A stretch of DNA of 64,000 bases from Lachnospiraceae bacterium. GTDB taxonomy: Bacteria > Bacillota > Clostridia > Lachnospirales > Lachnospiraceae. Under the pieces are notes generated by a model. The model was not told where the DNA came from. It searched no databases and worked only from the letters and a program-made list of their open reading frames with translations. The stretch lies in contig JAILGF010000153.1 of the NCBI GenBank assembly GCA_024696945.1, positions 1-64,000 on the forward strand. Direction: 5' to 3'. The translations under genes were made by a program, and so were the position numbers. How positions within the stretch are numbered: the first letter of the stretch is position 1; each line of letters opens with the position of its first letter. This document shows, piece after piece, positions 35,490-43,703 of this stretch.

Positions 35490-37781
35490 ATGAAGAAAAA
35501 TAATAAGTTTTTAAGAACGGCCGCTGTTATTCTGTCGGTCGTTATGGTTTTATTCTCTTTTTCGGGATGTGATGTTCTCGATGAGGGTATGGAAAACGGA
35601 CCTGATTCAGGATATTATGGCAATACGGACAGTTATTCGGATAATAATAGCACTGATAAGGGCTTGCTGGACGATCTTCTTGATATATTCGGCGATGACT
35701 CGGGATATGATTCCGGATATTATGATGATGACGATGATTACGATTACTCCCAGGGATCGAGCAGTTCAGACGGTGACGATCTGATGAGCATTCTGTTTGA
35801 TTCATTCTTCGGAGGAAGCTCCTCTGATTACGGCTGGGGCGAGTCAAGCTACAGCGGTGGAAATGACAACTACACAGGCAGCGGTTCATCATTTGAATAT
35901 GCCGATCTTAGCGATATAAGTTCCGGTTCAGGTAAATTTACCGTATTGGTATATATGATCGGCTCAAACCTTGAAACCGACGGCGGATGCGGAACCATGG
36001 ATATCCAGGAGATGATCGATGCAAAGGTCGATGATAACGTAAATATTATCCTTGAAGCCGGCGGAGCAAAGAAATGGCAGAATTCCGTAATGTCAAACGG
36101 AAAGGCCGGAAGATATAAGATTACAGGCAAGGGTATCCAGGTGCTTGATGCAGGCTCCAAAAAGAGCATGGTTGAGACTTCGGAGCTGAAGGATTTCATC
36201 AAATACGGTGTCAGCAATTTCCCTGCCGACAGATATGCACTTATATTCTGGGATCACGGCGGAGCAACACTTGCAGGCTTCGGAACGGACGAAATGTTCT
36301 CCGGTGAACTTTCAACGGATGAAATTTCACAGGTATTGAACAACTCAGGCGTACATTTTGATTTTGTCGGATTTGATGCATGTCTTATGCAAAATATCGA
36401 GACTGCATACTCTCTTAAGGATTGTGCCGATTACCTTATCGCATCCGAAGAAGAAGAGCCCGGATACGGCTGGCATTACACAGGCTTCCTTAAGGCCCTC
36501 AGCAAGAATCCTTCCTTAGAGATGACGAGACTGGGAGCGATCATTGTTGATGATTTTGTTGCTTCAAACGGAAGGGATGACGTATCATTAAGCGTTATCG
36601 ATCTTAAGAAGATTGAAAATATTTATATTAAGATGGCAACCCTTTTTGCTAACGGAAGCAAGGAAATATATGCAGGAAATTATCGTACTCTTTCGAAGGC
36701 AAGAAAGAATTCAAAGGGTTACGGCGGAAACAGCTTCGACCAGATAGATATCATCGATTTCTGTAATAAATGCGGACTTGACGGTGCAGATGACGTGGTA
36801 TCGGCGGTTAAATCAGCTGTTGTTTACGAGAAGACAAATATTGACAGGACCAATGGTCTTGCCATGTATTTCCCTTATGATTATCCGAGCTATTACAACA
36901 GCGTATTGAAGCAGTTAAAGAGCTTCGGCATGAACAATAAGAGCTATTACGGATTCTTTGATAACCTGCTTTCAAGCAGATCGGGCGGTACGGGCTCCAG
37001 ATCGATGAAGCCCATCGAGGTTCAGACCGGTTATATCGAAGAAGACACTTCCGAGGATCTTACAACAGAAGACTGGTATGTACCTGAAGTTGCAGAGGCT
37101 GAAACACCCGTTACGTTTGATCTTGATGAAGACGGACTGCTGATCCTCAGAGAATCGGGAGAAAATTTCATCGTAAAGATTACTGACGAACAATATGACG
37201 CAATGGCGTTTGCAGACATCGGAGTATTTCTTGATGACGGTGAAGGATATATCGATCTCGGAAATGATTCGCTCGTAGAGTATGATGAAAACGGTGACCT
37301 TGTACTTGCATACAATTCCGTATGGGTTGCCATAGACGGAAATATAGTTCCTTTCTATATTATTGATGAAGGATACGATGCATACGGAAAGTGGTATTCT
37401 TACGGTGCGGTTGATGCCGAATTCACAAGTGCGAGAACCGGCGAAACACGTGATATTGAAATAATACTCTGCTGGGATGAGGATCATGACGGCGGTTATG
37501 TAAAGGGTTACAGAACTGCATCGGACAGCGAAGCACCTTCACAGGCTGAGAGAAGCGTTACACAGTTTGTCAAGGGTGATAAGATACAATTCGTTTGTGA
37601 GTATTATACTTATGACGGTGAATATGACGATTGTTATTATCTCCATGAGCCCATCATTGTCAATAAGGCTTTAAAAGTTACATATGATGATCTTGACGGT
37701 TATGATGTTCTTGTTTACGGACACATCAAAGACCTTTACGGCAATGATTATTACACCGAATTCTTCTTTGTTGAGGGATAA
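35490..37781 (+). CDS. Clostripain-like C11 cysteine peptidase lipoprotein
   Basis: 763 residues. Signal peptide with lipobox SFSGC (C27), then about 130 residues of low-complexity Asp/Ser/Gly/Tyr (many DDDDDYDY and SSSSDGDD runs). From about 150 a C11 peptidase domain: KFTVLVYMIGSNLE, catalytic His in FWDHGG (H256), catalytic Cys in GFDACLMQ (C298). Substrate processing at Arg is typical of clostripain. The C-terminal 250 residues are beta-rich. Located on the outer face of the cell membrane. Ribosome-binding site for this gene lies inside gerW, so the two are translated in tandem. Confidence 0.88.
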   Translation: MKKNNKFLRTAAVILSVVMVLFSFSGCDVLDEGMENGPDSGYYGNTDSYSDNNSTDKGLLDDLLDIFGDDSGYDSGYYDDDDDYDYSQGSSSSDGDDLMSILFDSFFGGSSSDYGWGESSYSGGNDNYTGSGSSFEYADLSDISSGSGKFTVLVYMIGSNLETDGGCGTMDIQEMIDAKVDDNVNIILEAGGAKKWQNSVMSNGKAGRYKITGKGIQVLDAGSKKSMVETSELKDFIKYGVSNFPADRYALIFWDHGGATLAGFGTDEMFSGELSTDEISQVLNNSGVHFDFVGFDACLMQNIETAYSLKDCADYLIASEEEEPGYGWHYTGFLKALSKNPSLEMTRLGAIIVDDFVASNGRDDVSLSVIDLKKIENIYIKMATLFANGSKEIYAGNYRTLSKARKNSKGYGGNSFDQIDIIDFCNKCGLDGADDVVSAVKSAVVYEKTNIDRTNGLAMYFPYDYPSYYNSVLKQLKSFGMNNKSYYGFFDNLLSSRSGGTGSRSMKPIEVQTGYIEEDTSEDLTTEDWYVPEVAEAETPVTFDLDEDGLLILRESGENFIVKITDEQYDAMAFADIGVFLDDGEGYIDLGNDSLVEYDENGDLVLAYNSVWVAIDGNIVPFYIIDEGYDAYGKWYSYGAVDAEFTSARTGETRDIEIILCWDEDHDGGYVKGYRTASDSEAPSQAERSVTQFVKGDKIQFVCEYYTYDGEYDDCYYLHEPIIVNKALKVTYDDLDGYDVLVYGHIKDLYGNDYYTEFFFVEG

Positions 37782-37793
37782 TAAAAAAAGTGC

Positions 37794-37822
37794 TTGCATT
37801 ATTTTTTAAGTTGTGATAGAAT
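37794..37822 (+). promoter_or_regulatory. Promoter of rpmB
   Basis: TTGCAT (37794-37799), 17 bases, TAGAAT (37817-37822). The leader holds a small hairpin GGCT, CGAT, AGCC (37836-37847) before AAGGAGGTG. Confidence 0.6.
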
Positions 37823-37875
37823 GCAATATGTTTGAGGCTCGATAGCCAAATATGTGTGTTAAGGAGGTGTTTATC

Positions 37876-38073
37876 ATGGCTAAATGCGCAATTTGTGAGA
37901 AGGAAAATAGATTCGGACATCAGCTGAGCTATTCAAGAAGCCACGTTTCGAGACGTGCAAACAGAATGTGGAAGACAAATGTAAAGTCAGTAAGAGTTAA
38001 GACAGCGGGCGGAACACAGAAGATGTATGTATGTACAGCTTGTTTAAGGTCCGGAAAAGTTGAACGTGCTTAA
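37876..38073 (+). CDS. rpmB: 50S ribosomal protein L28
   Basis: 65 residues from ATG 37876, 6 bases after AAGGAGGTG. MAKCAICEKENRFGHQLSYS with CxxC and MYVCTACLRSGKV with a second CxxC are the L28 zinc-binding pattern. Single-gene unit with its own promoter and a strong terminator at 38105-38139, after which ung begins. Confidence 0.96.
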   Translation: MAKCAICEKENRFGHQLSYSRSHVSRRANRMWKTNVKSVRVKTAGGTQKMYVCTACLRSGKVERA

Positions 38074-38104
38074 TTTCCACAAAGTACGAAATAATTAAAA
38101 TCAA

Positions 38105-38139
38105 GGGCATGCGCTTTTTACGGAGTGCATGCCTTTTTT
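38105..38139 (+). terminator. Terminator between rpmB and ung
   Basis: GGCATGCGC (38106-38114) with GTGCATGCC (38125-38133), one G-U pair, then TTTTTTC. The ung ribosome-binding site starts 2 bases after the T-run, so ung is reached either by readthrough or by a promoter I cannot see. Confidence 0.88.
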
Positions 38140-38150
38140 CGGAGAAAGAT

Positions 38151-38825
38151 ATGGGAGCAGAAATACACAATTGGAAAGAAGAATTGATGTCGGAGTATAA
38201 TAGTCAATATTATTCGGATCTGACGGAATTTTTAAAAAACGAATATAACACAAAAATAATATATCCTCCCGCAAAAGATATATTTAATGCATTACGTTTT
38301 ACACCTTTAAATAATGTAAAAGTTGTAATATTGGGACAGGATCCTTACCATGAACCTAACCAGGCGCACGGCCTTGCTTTTTCGGTTCTTCCGGGAAATC
38401 AGGCACCGCCTTCGCTTGAAAATATTTATAAGGAATTAAAGGATGATTGCGGGTGTTATATTCCCAATAACGGGTATTTAAAAAAATGGGCCGATCAGGG
38501 AGTTTTATTATTAAATACTGTTTTAACCGTTCGTGCTCATTATGCAAATACGCATGCGGGACACGGTTGGGAAAGATTTACCGATGCGGTGATAAAAACC
38601 GTAAATAATGAAAGCCGTCCGATAGTTTTTATGTTATGGGGTTCACCCGCACAGAAAAAAACAGCGTTGCTGAACAATCCGAAACACCTTGTTTTAACTG
38701 CTCCTCATCCAAGTCCGCTTTCTGCATACAGAGGCTTTTTCGGATGTAAACATTTTAGTCGTGCAAATGAATTTTTAAAGGAAAATGGCTTAAAACCTAT
38801 TGATTGGCAGATTGAAAATATATAA
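38151..38825 (+). CDS. ung: Uracil-DNA glycosylase
   Basis: 224 residues from ATG 38151 behind GGAG. Family 1 signature: VVILGQDPYHEPNQAHGLAFSV (catalytic Asp), LLLNTVLTVRAHYANTHAGHGWE, FMLWGSPAQKK, and TAPHPSPLSAYRGFFG with the His loop. Removes uracil from DNA. Codon use is distinctly A+T-richer than neighbours (many ATA, AAA, TTA), so this gene may have a different history from its surroundings. Confidence 0.96.
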   Translation: MGAEIHNWKEELMSEYNSQYYSDLTEFLKNEYNTKIIYPPAKDIFNALRFTPLNNVKVVILGQDPYHEPNQAHGLAFSVLPGNQAPPSLENIYKELKDDCGCYIPNNGYLKKWADQGVLLLNTVLTVRAHYANTHAGHGWERFTDAVIKTVNNESRPIVFMLWGSPAQKKTALLNNPKHLVLTAPHPSPLSAYRGFFGCKHFSRANEFLKENGLKPIDWQIENI

Positions 38826-38832
38826 TTAATTG

Positions 38833-38861
38833 TTGACAATTCAAATAATAGATGATATTAT
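38833..38861 (+). promoter_or_regulatory. Strong promoter between ung and the SCP2 gene
   Basis: TTGACA (38833-38838), 17 bases, TATTAT (38856-38861). Starts would fall near 38868. An imperfect inverted repeat lies only 25 bases further (38894-38936), and a second promoter follows (38944-38972). So a very short RNA, or a controlled leader, is possible. Confidence 0.6.
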
Positions 38862-38893
38862 CCATGTATAAATCTAATGATTTATTGTGCAGT

Positions 38894-38936
38894 ATTGCGA
38901 AAAAAGGAATTATTTATAACTCTTTTTTTGGCAATG
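38894..38936 (+). repeat. Imperfect inverted repeat with A- and T-rich arms
   Basis: ATTGCGAAAAAAGGA (left) pairs with TCTTTTTTTGGCAAT (right), 13 of 15 positions, around a 13-base loop. The T-run is in the right arm of the stem rather than after it. It may end transcripts from 38868 or from ung. Alternative reading: a protein-binding site. Confidence 0.5.
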
Positions 38937-38943
38937 TCGCATA

Positions 38944-38972
38944 TTTACATTTAATTAATACAGTGATATAAT
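38944..38972 (+). promoter_or_regulatory. Promoter of the SCP2 gene
   Basis: TTTACA (38944-38949), 17 bases, TATAAT (38967-38972). Confidence 0.7.
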
Positions 38973-39012
38973 TCCACTGTATATTTTTCCTTATATTATT
39001 ATGGAGGGCGTT

Positions 39013-39627
39013 ATGAAGTACGAAGAGATTGTTGCAAAAGTTAAAAAGGCTTATGCAAAAGCTGACACTGCACTTGTTGATGAGCATCTTGCAGTTCAGG
39101 TCGATGTAACAGGTGAAGGCGAAGGCGCCTTCTATATTGAAGTTGCTGACGGAAAGATCAATGTTGAACCTTGGGAATATCTTGATCATGATTTCAAGAT
39201 TCAGTGTACTGCAGAAGAAATTATTGCGATCGCTGAAGGCAAGAAGAAACTTGGTGCTGAGGTTGAATCAGGAAATGTTTATATTTCACGTAACTTTGAC
39301 AAGGTTGCTGTATTCGATCTGATCGTAGCAAAGAAGGCAGCTGCTAAGAAGCCCGCTGCAAAGAAGGCTGAGCCTGCTAAGAAGGCTGAGAAGAAGCCTG
39401 CAAAGAAAGAAACCGTTAAGGCTGAGAAGGCTCCTAAGGCTAAGAAGGAAACCGCTAAGGCTCCCAAGGCTGAGGCTCCCGCTGATAAGAAGAAGCCCGG
39501 AAGAAAGCCCAAGACAGAAGCTAAAGCTGTTGAGGCTCCTAAGGCTGCTGAAGCTGCAGAAGTTAAGGCTCCCGTTGAGAAGAAGAAGCCCGGCAGAAAA
39601 GCTAAGGCTGCAGAAGTTAAGGCTTGA
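39013..39627 (+). CDS. SCP2-like sterol carrier domain with histone H1-like AT-hook tail
   Basis: 204 residues from ATG 39013 behind GGAGGGC; the TTATG at 39001 lies in the site. Residues 1 to about 108 look like an SCP2 fold (YEEIVAKVKKAYAKADTALV, GEGAFYIEVADGKINVEP, CTAEEIIAIAEGKKKLGAE). From about 110 the chain is Lys/Ala/Pro-rich and disordered, like bacterial histone H1-like tails, with two KKKPGRK motifs that resemble AT-hooks. SCP2 domains bind lipids; H1-like tails bind DNA. The combined design is unusual and could tie a lipid-like ligand to the nucleoid, which is inference. Terminator at 39648-39676. Single-gene unit. Confidence 0.7.
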   Translation: MKYEEIVAKVKKAYAKADTALVDEHLAVQVDVTGEGEGAFYIEVADGKINVEPWEYLDHDFKIQCTAEEIIAIAEGKKKLGAEVESGNVYISRNFDKVAVFDLIVAKKAAAKKPAAKKAEPAKKAEKKPAKKETVKAEKAPKAKKETAKAPKAEAPADKKKPGRKPKTEAKAVEAPKAAEAAEVKAPVEKKKPGRKAKAAEVKA

Positions 39628-39647
39628 TAGTAGTTTTATGATAATTA

Positions 39648-39676
39648 AAGGCTACGGTTTTTCCGTAGCTTTTTTC
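39648..39676 (+). terminator. Terminator after the SCP2 gene
   Basis: GCTACGG (39651-39657), loop TTTTT, CCGTAGC (39663-39669), then TTTTTTC. Confidence 0.88.
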
Positions 39677-39706
39677 TTTAGTATATAAGATTTTCATCCT
39701 TAAGAG

Positions 39707-39735
39707 TTGACTTAAAAAATTGAAAGTGTTAAAAT
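39707..39735 (+). promoter_or_regulatory. Promoter of the cupin regulator gene
   Basis: TTGACT (39707-39712), 17 bases, TAAAAT (39730-39735). Confidence 0.6.
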
Positions 39736-39808
39736 ATCATATTAGTTATTAAATAAATATATCAATTAATAATCTGTATCATCATAGAAAAGATTAGGAG
39801 AAAAAACT

Positions 39809-40363
39809 ATGGATGAAGAAATCATAGAAATAGCGGAACGTATTGCAGGTTTGAGAGATGCCTGTGGATACACTCAGGAAGAGTTTGCAAAAGAGCTGGG
39901 TATAGATATTGATACATATAAAGAATATGAATCAACCGGTAAAAACGTTCCTATCAGTACAATTTATCAGATATCGAAATTATGCAATGTGGATTTCGCG
40001 GAAATACTTACGGGCGAGTCTGCAAAGCTTGATACATATCATGTGGTTAGAAAAGGTCAGGGACAGGTAATAGACAGAATTCCCGGTTATTATTTTAAAG
40101 ACCTTGCTTTCAGATTTACAAAGAAAATAATGCAGCCGCTTCTTGTTACCATTGATCCTTCGGACAAGCCCGTCGATCTGGTTACACATAAAGGAGAGGA
40201 GTTTAACCTTTGCCTTAAGGGTAAAGTAACAGTTGTAATAGGAACCAAGGACATAGTTTTAGAGGAAGGCGACAGCATATATTTTAATCCCAATATCCCT
40301 CACGGACAGCGCTGCGCCGGCGATGAGCCTGCTACATTCCTTACGGTGATCACAGAAATATGA
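39809..40363 (+). CDS. XRE-family regulator with C-terminal cupin domain
   Basis: 184 residues. N-terminal helix-turn-helix (RIAGLRDACGYTQEEFAKELGID, TYKEYESTGKNVP) and a C-terminal cupin (VTHKGEEFNLCLKGKVTVVIG, YFNPNIPHGQRC). Such proteins bind small ligands and control neighbouring genes. The acyl-CoA synthetase gene 250 bases downstream is a frequent partner in Clostridia, so this probably controls it. No operator can be assigned with confidence, although palindromes at 40361-40485 lie between them. Confidence 0.85.
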   Translation: MDEEIIEIAERIAGLRDACGYTQEEFAKELGIDIDTYKEYESTGKNVPISTIYQISKLCNVDFAEILTGESAKLDTYHVVRKGQGQVIDRIPGYYFKDLAFRFTKKIMQPLLVTIDPSDKPVDLVTHKGEEFNLCLKGKVTVVIGTKDIVLEEGDSIYFNPNIPHGQRCAGDEPATFLTVITEI

Positions 40364-40485
40364 AAATAAATTTTCATACTTCACTCTGTGTCGTAAAAAT
40401 CACTCCACAGAGTTGCAAACGCGCCTTACGGCGCAATGCCGGGTGTGAAAGCCCTGAGACAATCAGAGGGGCGGTTCTCTGATTG
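40361..40485 (+). repeat. Cluster of four perfect inverted repeats between regulator and acyl-CoA synthetase
   Basis: ATGAAAAT/ATTTTCAT (40361-40378), ACTCTGTG/CACAGAGT (40383-40413), GCGCC/GGCGC (40421-40434) and CAATCAGAG/CTCTGATTG (40460-40485). All perfect. The last is not followed by a T-run. The 40364-40612 gap has no gene; it holds these, a possible TTGACA at 40497 and a dispersed repeat. Confidence 0.6.
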
Positions 40486-40522
40486 AAAATCTGTTATTGA
40501 CACAATTCAGTGATTTATTATA

Positions 40523-40552
40523 TGTCATCCTGAACGAAGTGAAGGATCTTTT
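40523..40552 (+). repeat. Dispersed GTCATCCTGAACGAAGTGAAGG repeat, copy 3
   Basis: TGTCATCCTGAACGAAGTG followed by AAGGATCTTT. Most complete copy in the window; arms AAGATCCTT-like and AGGAT are imperfect inverted repeats. Confidence 0.7.
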
Positions 40553-40612
40553 GTTTTTGTGATGATATGAAATATTAAAATAATTCCGTAAGAAAAAAGT
40601 AGGAGGACTATC

Positions 40613-42292
40613 ATGTTAGAGAAGTTTCTTCCTCGTATAGATTTCGACTCATACGAGGATTTTAAGGAAAATTACAAGGTTAACGTACCGGAGGATTTCA
40701 ACTTCGGTTTTGATATCGTAGACGGATGGGCAAAGGAAAAGCCTGAGAACCGTGCTCTTGTATGGTGCGATGACGACGGTGAGGAAAAGACATTTACCTT
40801 TGCTGAAATGAGTAAGCTTTCAAATAAGGCGGCAAATTATTTTAAGAGCCTGGGACTTCATAAAGGCTGTGTAGTTATGATGATACTGCGCCGAAGATAT
40901 GAATACTGGATATGTGCAACAGCCCTTATCAAGATGGGTGTCATTATTATCCCCGGAACTCTGCAGCTTACAACCCATGACCTGGTATACAGAGCAAAGG
41001 CTGCAAACATCGAGATGTTCATCGGTATCGATGATGATTTCGTAGTAGAGCAGATTGAAAATACCGTAAAGGAAGTACCCGAAGTAAAGAACATTATGCT
41101 TGTAAACGGGCACAGAGACGGCTGGCTGAATCTTCATGACGGAATGGAAGGTCAGAGCGATGTATTTGAAAGACCTACCGGGGAAGAGCGTACTCATAAC
41201 ACCGATATAATGCAGATCTACTTTACATCAGGTACCACTGGTATGCCCAAGATGGTCTGCCACAACTATATGCATCCCTTAGGACATATCGTTACCGCAA
41301 AGTACTGGCAGTGTGTTAGGGAAAATATGCTCCATATGAGCGTATCCGATTCCGGCTGGGCTAAATTTGGCTGGGGTAAGATTTACGGACAGTGGATCTG
41401 CGGAGCAACTATTTTCTGTTATGATATGAAGAAATTCCATCCTGAGAATCTCTTAGCGGTACTTCAGAAATATCAGGTTACCACATTCTGCGCACCGCCT
41501 ACAATGTACAGATTTATGCTTCAGGAGGATGTAGCGGCTTATGACCTCTCATCTGTAAAGCACTGGTGTACGGCAGGCGAACCGCTTAACCCTGAGGTAG
41601 TCCGTAAGTGGAAAGAGTTTACAGGATATACTATAGCTGAGGGCTTTGGCCAGACAGAGAGTACCGTACTTCTGGCAAACTTCCCCTGGTACGAGCCCAA
41701 GCCCGGTTCAATGGGCAAGCCTTCGCCTATTTATAACATCAGACTTCTTAACAGTAAAGGTGAAGAGGCTGAAGACGGTGAAGAAGGCGAGATAACAGTA
41801 GCAGTACCTAAGGACAATTATCCTATAGGGCTTTTCGTAGGCTACTATCGTGACGAAAAGATGACCGATGAAGCTATCGGCAGCGGAATATATAACTTAA
41901 AAGACGTTGCATGGCGTGATTCCGACGGATACTACTGGTTTGTAGGACGTCATGATGACGTTATCAAGTGCAGCGGTTACCGTATCGGACCTTTTGAGGT
42001 AGAAAGCGCGCTTATCACACACCCTGCAGTAGTAGAGTGTGCCATCACAGCGGCTCCCGACCCCATAAGAGGTCAGGTAGTAAAGGCTACGGTAGTACTT
42101 GCAAAGGGATATACACCTTCCGATGAACTTACAAAGGAACTTCAGAACCATGTAAAGCATAACACGGCTCCTTACAAGTATCCTCGTATTGTAGAGTACG
42201 TAGCAGAGCTTCCCAAGACCTTGGGCGGCAAGATCAAGCGTGCCCAGATCCGCCGTGAAGACGCTGAGAACGCAGCAAAAACTCAGGCTTAA
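40613..42292 (+). CDS. AMP-binding acyl-CoA synthetase (acyl-CoA ligase, medium-chain type)
   Basis: 559 residues. Adenylate-forming family: YFTSGTTGMPKMV (P-loop), GFGQTEST, WFVGRHDDVIKCSGYRIGPFEVES hinge, and the C-terminal lysine in TLGGKIKRAQIR. The order N-terminal PRIDFDSYEDFKENY to MLEKFLPRID matches AMP-dependent carboxylate-CoA ligases. It activates a carboxylic acid (probably a fatty or aromatic acid) with ATP to form the CoA ester. Paired with the cupin regulator upstream. Strong AGGAGG before ATG 40613. Confidence 0.9.
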   Translation: MLEKFLPRIDFDSYEDFKENYKVNVPEDFNFGFDIVDGWAKEKPENRALVWCDDDGEEKTFTFAEMSKLSNKAANYFKSLGLHKGCVVMMILRRRYEYWICATALIKMGVIIIPGTLQLTTHDLVYRAKAANIEMFIGIDDDFVVEQIENTVKEVPEVKNIMLVNGHRDGWLNLHDGMEGQSDVFERPTGEERTHNTDIMQIYFTSGTTGMPKMVCHNYMHPLGHIVTAKYWQCVRENMLHMSVSDSGWAKFGWGKIYGQWICGATIFCYDMKKFHPENLLAVLQKYQVTTFCAPPTMYRFMLQEDVAAYDLSSVKHWCTAGEPLNPEVVRKWKEFTGYTIAEGFGQTESTVLLANFPWYEPKPGSMGKPSPIYNIRLLNSKGEEAEDGEEGEITVAVPKDNYPIGLFVGYYRDEKMTDEAIGSGIYNLKDVAWRDSDGYYWFVGRHDDVIKCSGYRIGPFEVESALITHPAVVECAITAAPDPIRGQVVKATVVLAKGYTPSDELTKELQNHVKHNTAPYKYPRIVEYVAELPKTLGGKIKRAQIRREDAENAAKTQA

Positions 42293-42366
42293 ATAGCAGG
42301 CATGGTCCTGATAAGAAAAAATCTTGGTCAGAATGATAATACAGTATGAAACAGAGAGAGATTGAA

Positions 42367-43470
42367 ATGCTCAATTGTATCACTGAAAGAGATTATAATG
42401 TAAATAAAACCCGGAACGGGCATAGGAGTTACATACTCTTATGTCTTGTTTTGGTTCTTGGACTGTTTGTTCTCACCGGTTGTACAACCGAAGAAGTTTC
42501 CTATATAAATGATGCCGCAGATTATTATGAAGCCGGAAAATATGCCGAGGCGGAAGCATCCTTCCTGAAAGCGATCAGAAACGGCGACAAGTCGATCGCC
42601 GTATTTTCGGGTTATGCTTTTAACCAGCTGAAAGCCGGAGACATTGAAGGAGCGGAATCGTTATTCGGGATCATGGTAAACCAGGATATAACATATGGTA
42701 ATTACTTTGACAAGGAGCCCGAAACAGGTGAGGCGGTAAGACTGAGCCTTCTGCAGATCTATATTTCGAAAAATGAATATGAATCTGCGGTCTCTTTGCT
42801 TAAACAACTTGGGGAAAAGGCAACAGACCCCAAGAAGGCGGCAGAATATAAGAAGGATGCCGCGCTTCTTGCCTGGCGCATTGCCGATGTCTACAGTGAA
42901 GCTGAACTCTTAAGCTTTGTTGATGACGCCATAGAAGCAGGAAATGAGGACATTAAGCTGTACCGTATGAGAGCCAATCTAAACTGGGAAAAGGAAGAAT
43001 GGGATCTCTGGGAAGAAGATGAACGTAAGATAATAGGCATGAAGGATTATGCTATGGAAGAGTATAAGGCCATATACGGCATGAGGCTTTCCGTAAAGAG
43101 CGTTTCCGAAGTGCTTAGCCTGATAGACGAAGTCGTTATATATCTGAACGGGCATGCAGCATATATTGAAAACTACGGTGAGATACTTCCGCTTATACTT
43201 AAAGGCGCTGAGTACTCCGGAAGAGTTGAGTGGGAACATGATGCCCAGTACTATTTCGATCTTGCGGAGAAATACATCTCGGCAGCACAGGACAAGAATA
43301 CCTCCGATAATGAGATCTTGAAATATCAGATAATAATAGCCGAGAAAAAAGGCAAGATGGAGCTTGCTTATAAGCTGCTCGGCGTATATCTGGAGCATTG
43401 TCCCGACGATAGGATGGCCTATAAGGAGCAGAAATATCTCGAAAACCGCATAGGAGTAACGTCTGAATAA
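42367..43470 (+). CDS. TPR-repeat lipoprotein
   Basis: 367 residues from ATG 42367 (ATG 42346 in the same frame lacks a ribosome-binding site). Hydrophobic stretch YILLCLVLVLGLFV and lipobox LTGC. The mature part has tetratricopeptide-like helices (DYYEAGKYAEAEASFLKAI, YAFNQLKAGDIEGAESLFG), repeated further along. Role: scaffold at the outer membrane face for protein binding. Own end terminator at 43540-43581 (which overlaps an NrdR box). Confidence 0.75.
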   Translation: MLNCITERDYNVNKTRNGHRSYILLCLVLVLGLFVLTGCTTEEVSYINDAADYYEAGKYAEAEASFLKAIRNGDKSIAVFSGYAFNQLKAGDIEGAESLFGIMVNQDITYGNYFDKEPETGEAVRLSLLQIYISKNEYESAVSLLKQLGEKATDPKKAAEYKKDAALLAWRIADVYSEAELLSFVDDAIEAGNEDIKLYRMRANLNWEKEEWDLWEEDERKIIGMKDYAMEEYKAIYGMRLSVKSVSEVLSLIDEVVIYLNGHAAYIENYGEILPLILKGAEYSGRVEWEHDAQYYFDLAEKYISAAQDKNTSDNEILKYQIIIAEKKGKMELAYKLLGVYLEHCPDDRMAYKEQKYLENRIGVTSE

Positions 43471-43539
43471 GGTTTGAAAGTCAAAGATCAAGTAAATATC
43501 AAGGGATTGCCTTATGGTAACCACGACAAACGCCTATAC

Positions 43540-43581
43540 TTCGGGCAGACACAATATATTGTGCCTGCTCGAAATTTTTTT
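43540..43581 (+). terminator. Terminator after the TPR lipoprotein gene, with an embedded NrdR box
   Basis: TTCGGGCAG/CTGCTCGAA outer arms around a long A+T-rich palindrome, then ATTTTTTT. The loop-side palindrome is itself the NrdR box at 43549-43564, so one palindrome serves as both RNA hairpin and DNA operator. Confidence 0.8.
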
Positions 43582-43594
43582 CATGATATTGTAT
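43549..43594 (+). promoter_or_regulatory. Pair of NrdR boxes upstream of nrdD
   Basis: First box ACACAATATATTGTGC (43549-43564), matching 15 of 16 positions of the known NrdR consensus. Second, weaker box TTTCATGATATTGTAT (43579-43594), 11 of 16, starting 30 bases after the first, three helical turns. Both lie just before the nrdD -35. NrdR is the dATP-sensing repressor of ribonucleotide reductase genes. Confidence 0.7.
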
Positions 43595-43602
43595 TTTTTG
43601 TA

Positions 43603-43631
43603 TTGACTTCTTTGACCTGTTCTGCTAAAAT
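43603..43631 (+). promoter_or_regulatory. Promoter of nrdD
   Basis: TTGACT (43603-43608), 17 bases, TAAAAT (43626-43631). In the leader a hairpin GTGGCGTT, GATGA, AACGTCAC (43640-43660) precedes the site AGGAGGAG. Confidence 0.75.
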
Positions 43632-43703
43632 TTATTGCAGTGGCGTTGATGAAACGTCACAATAATTTTCACTTTTTTTAGCACCAAGCAGGAGGAGAAG
43701 GTA

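Noticed and set aside
40361-40552. Riboswitch before the acyl-CoA synthetase
   Set aside because: I find hairpins but no consensus of a known ligand-binding class and no terminator/antiterminator switch.
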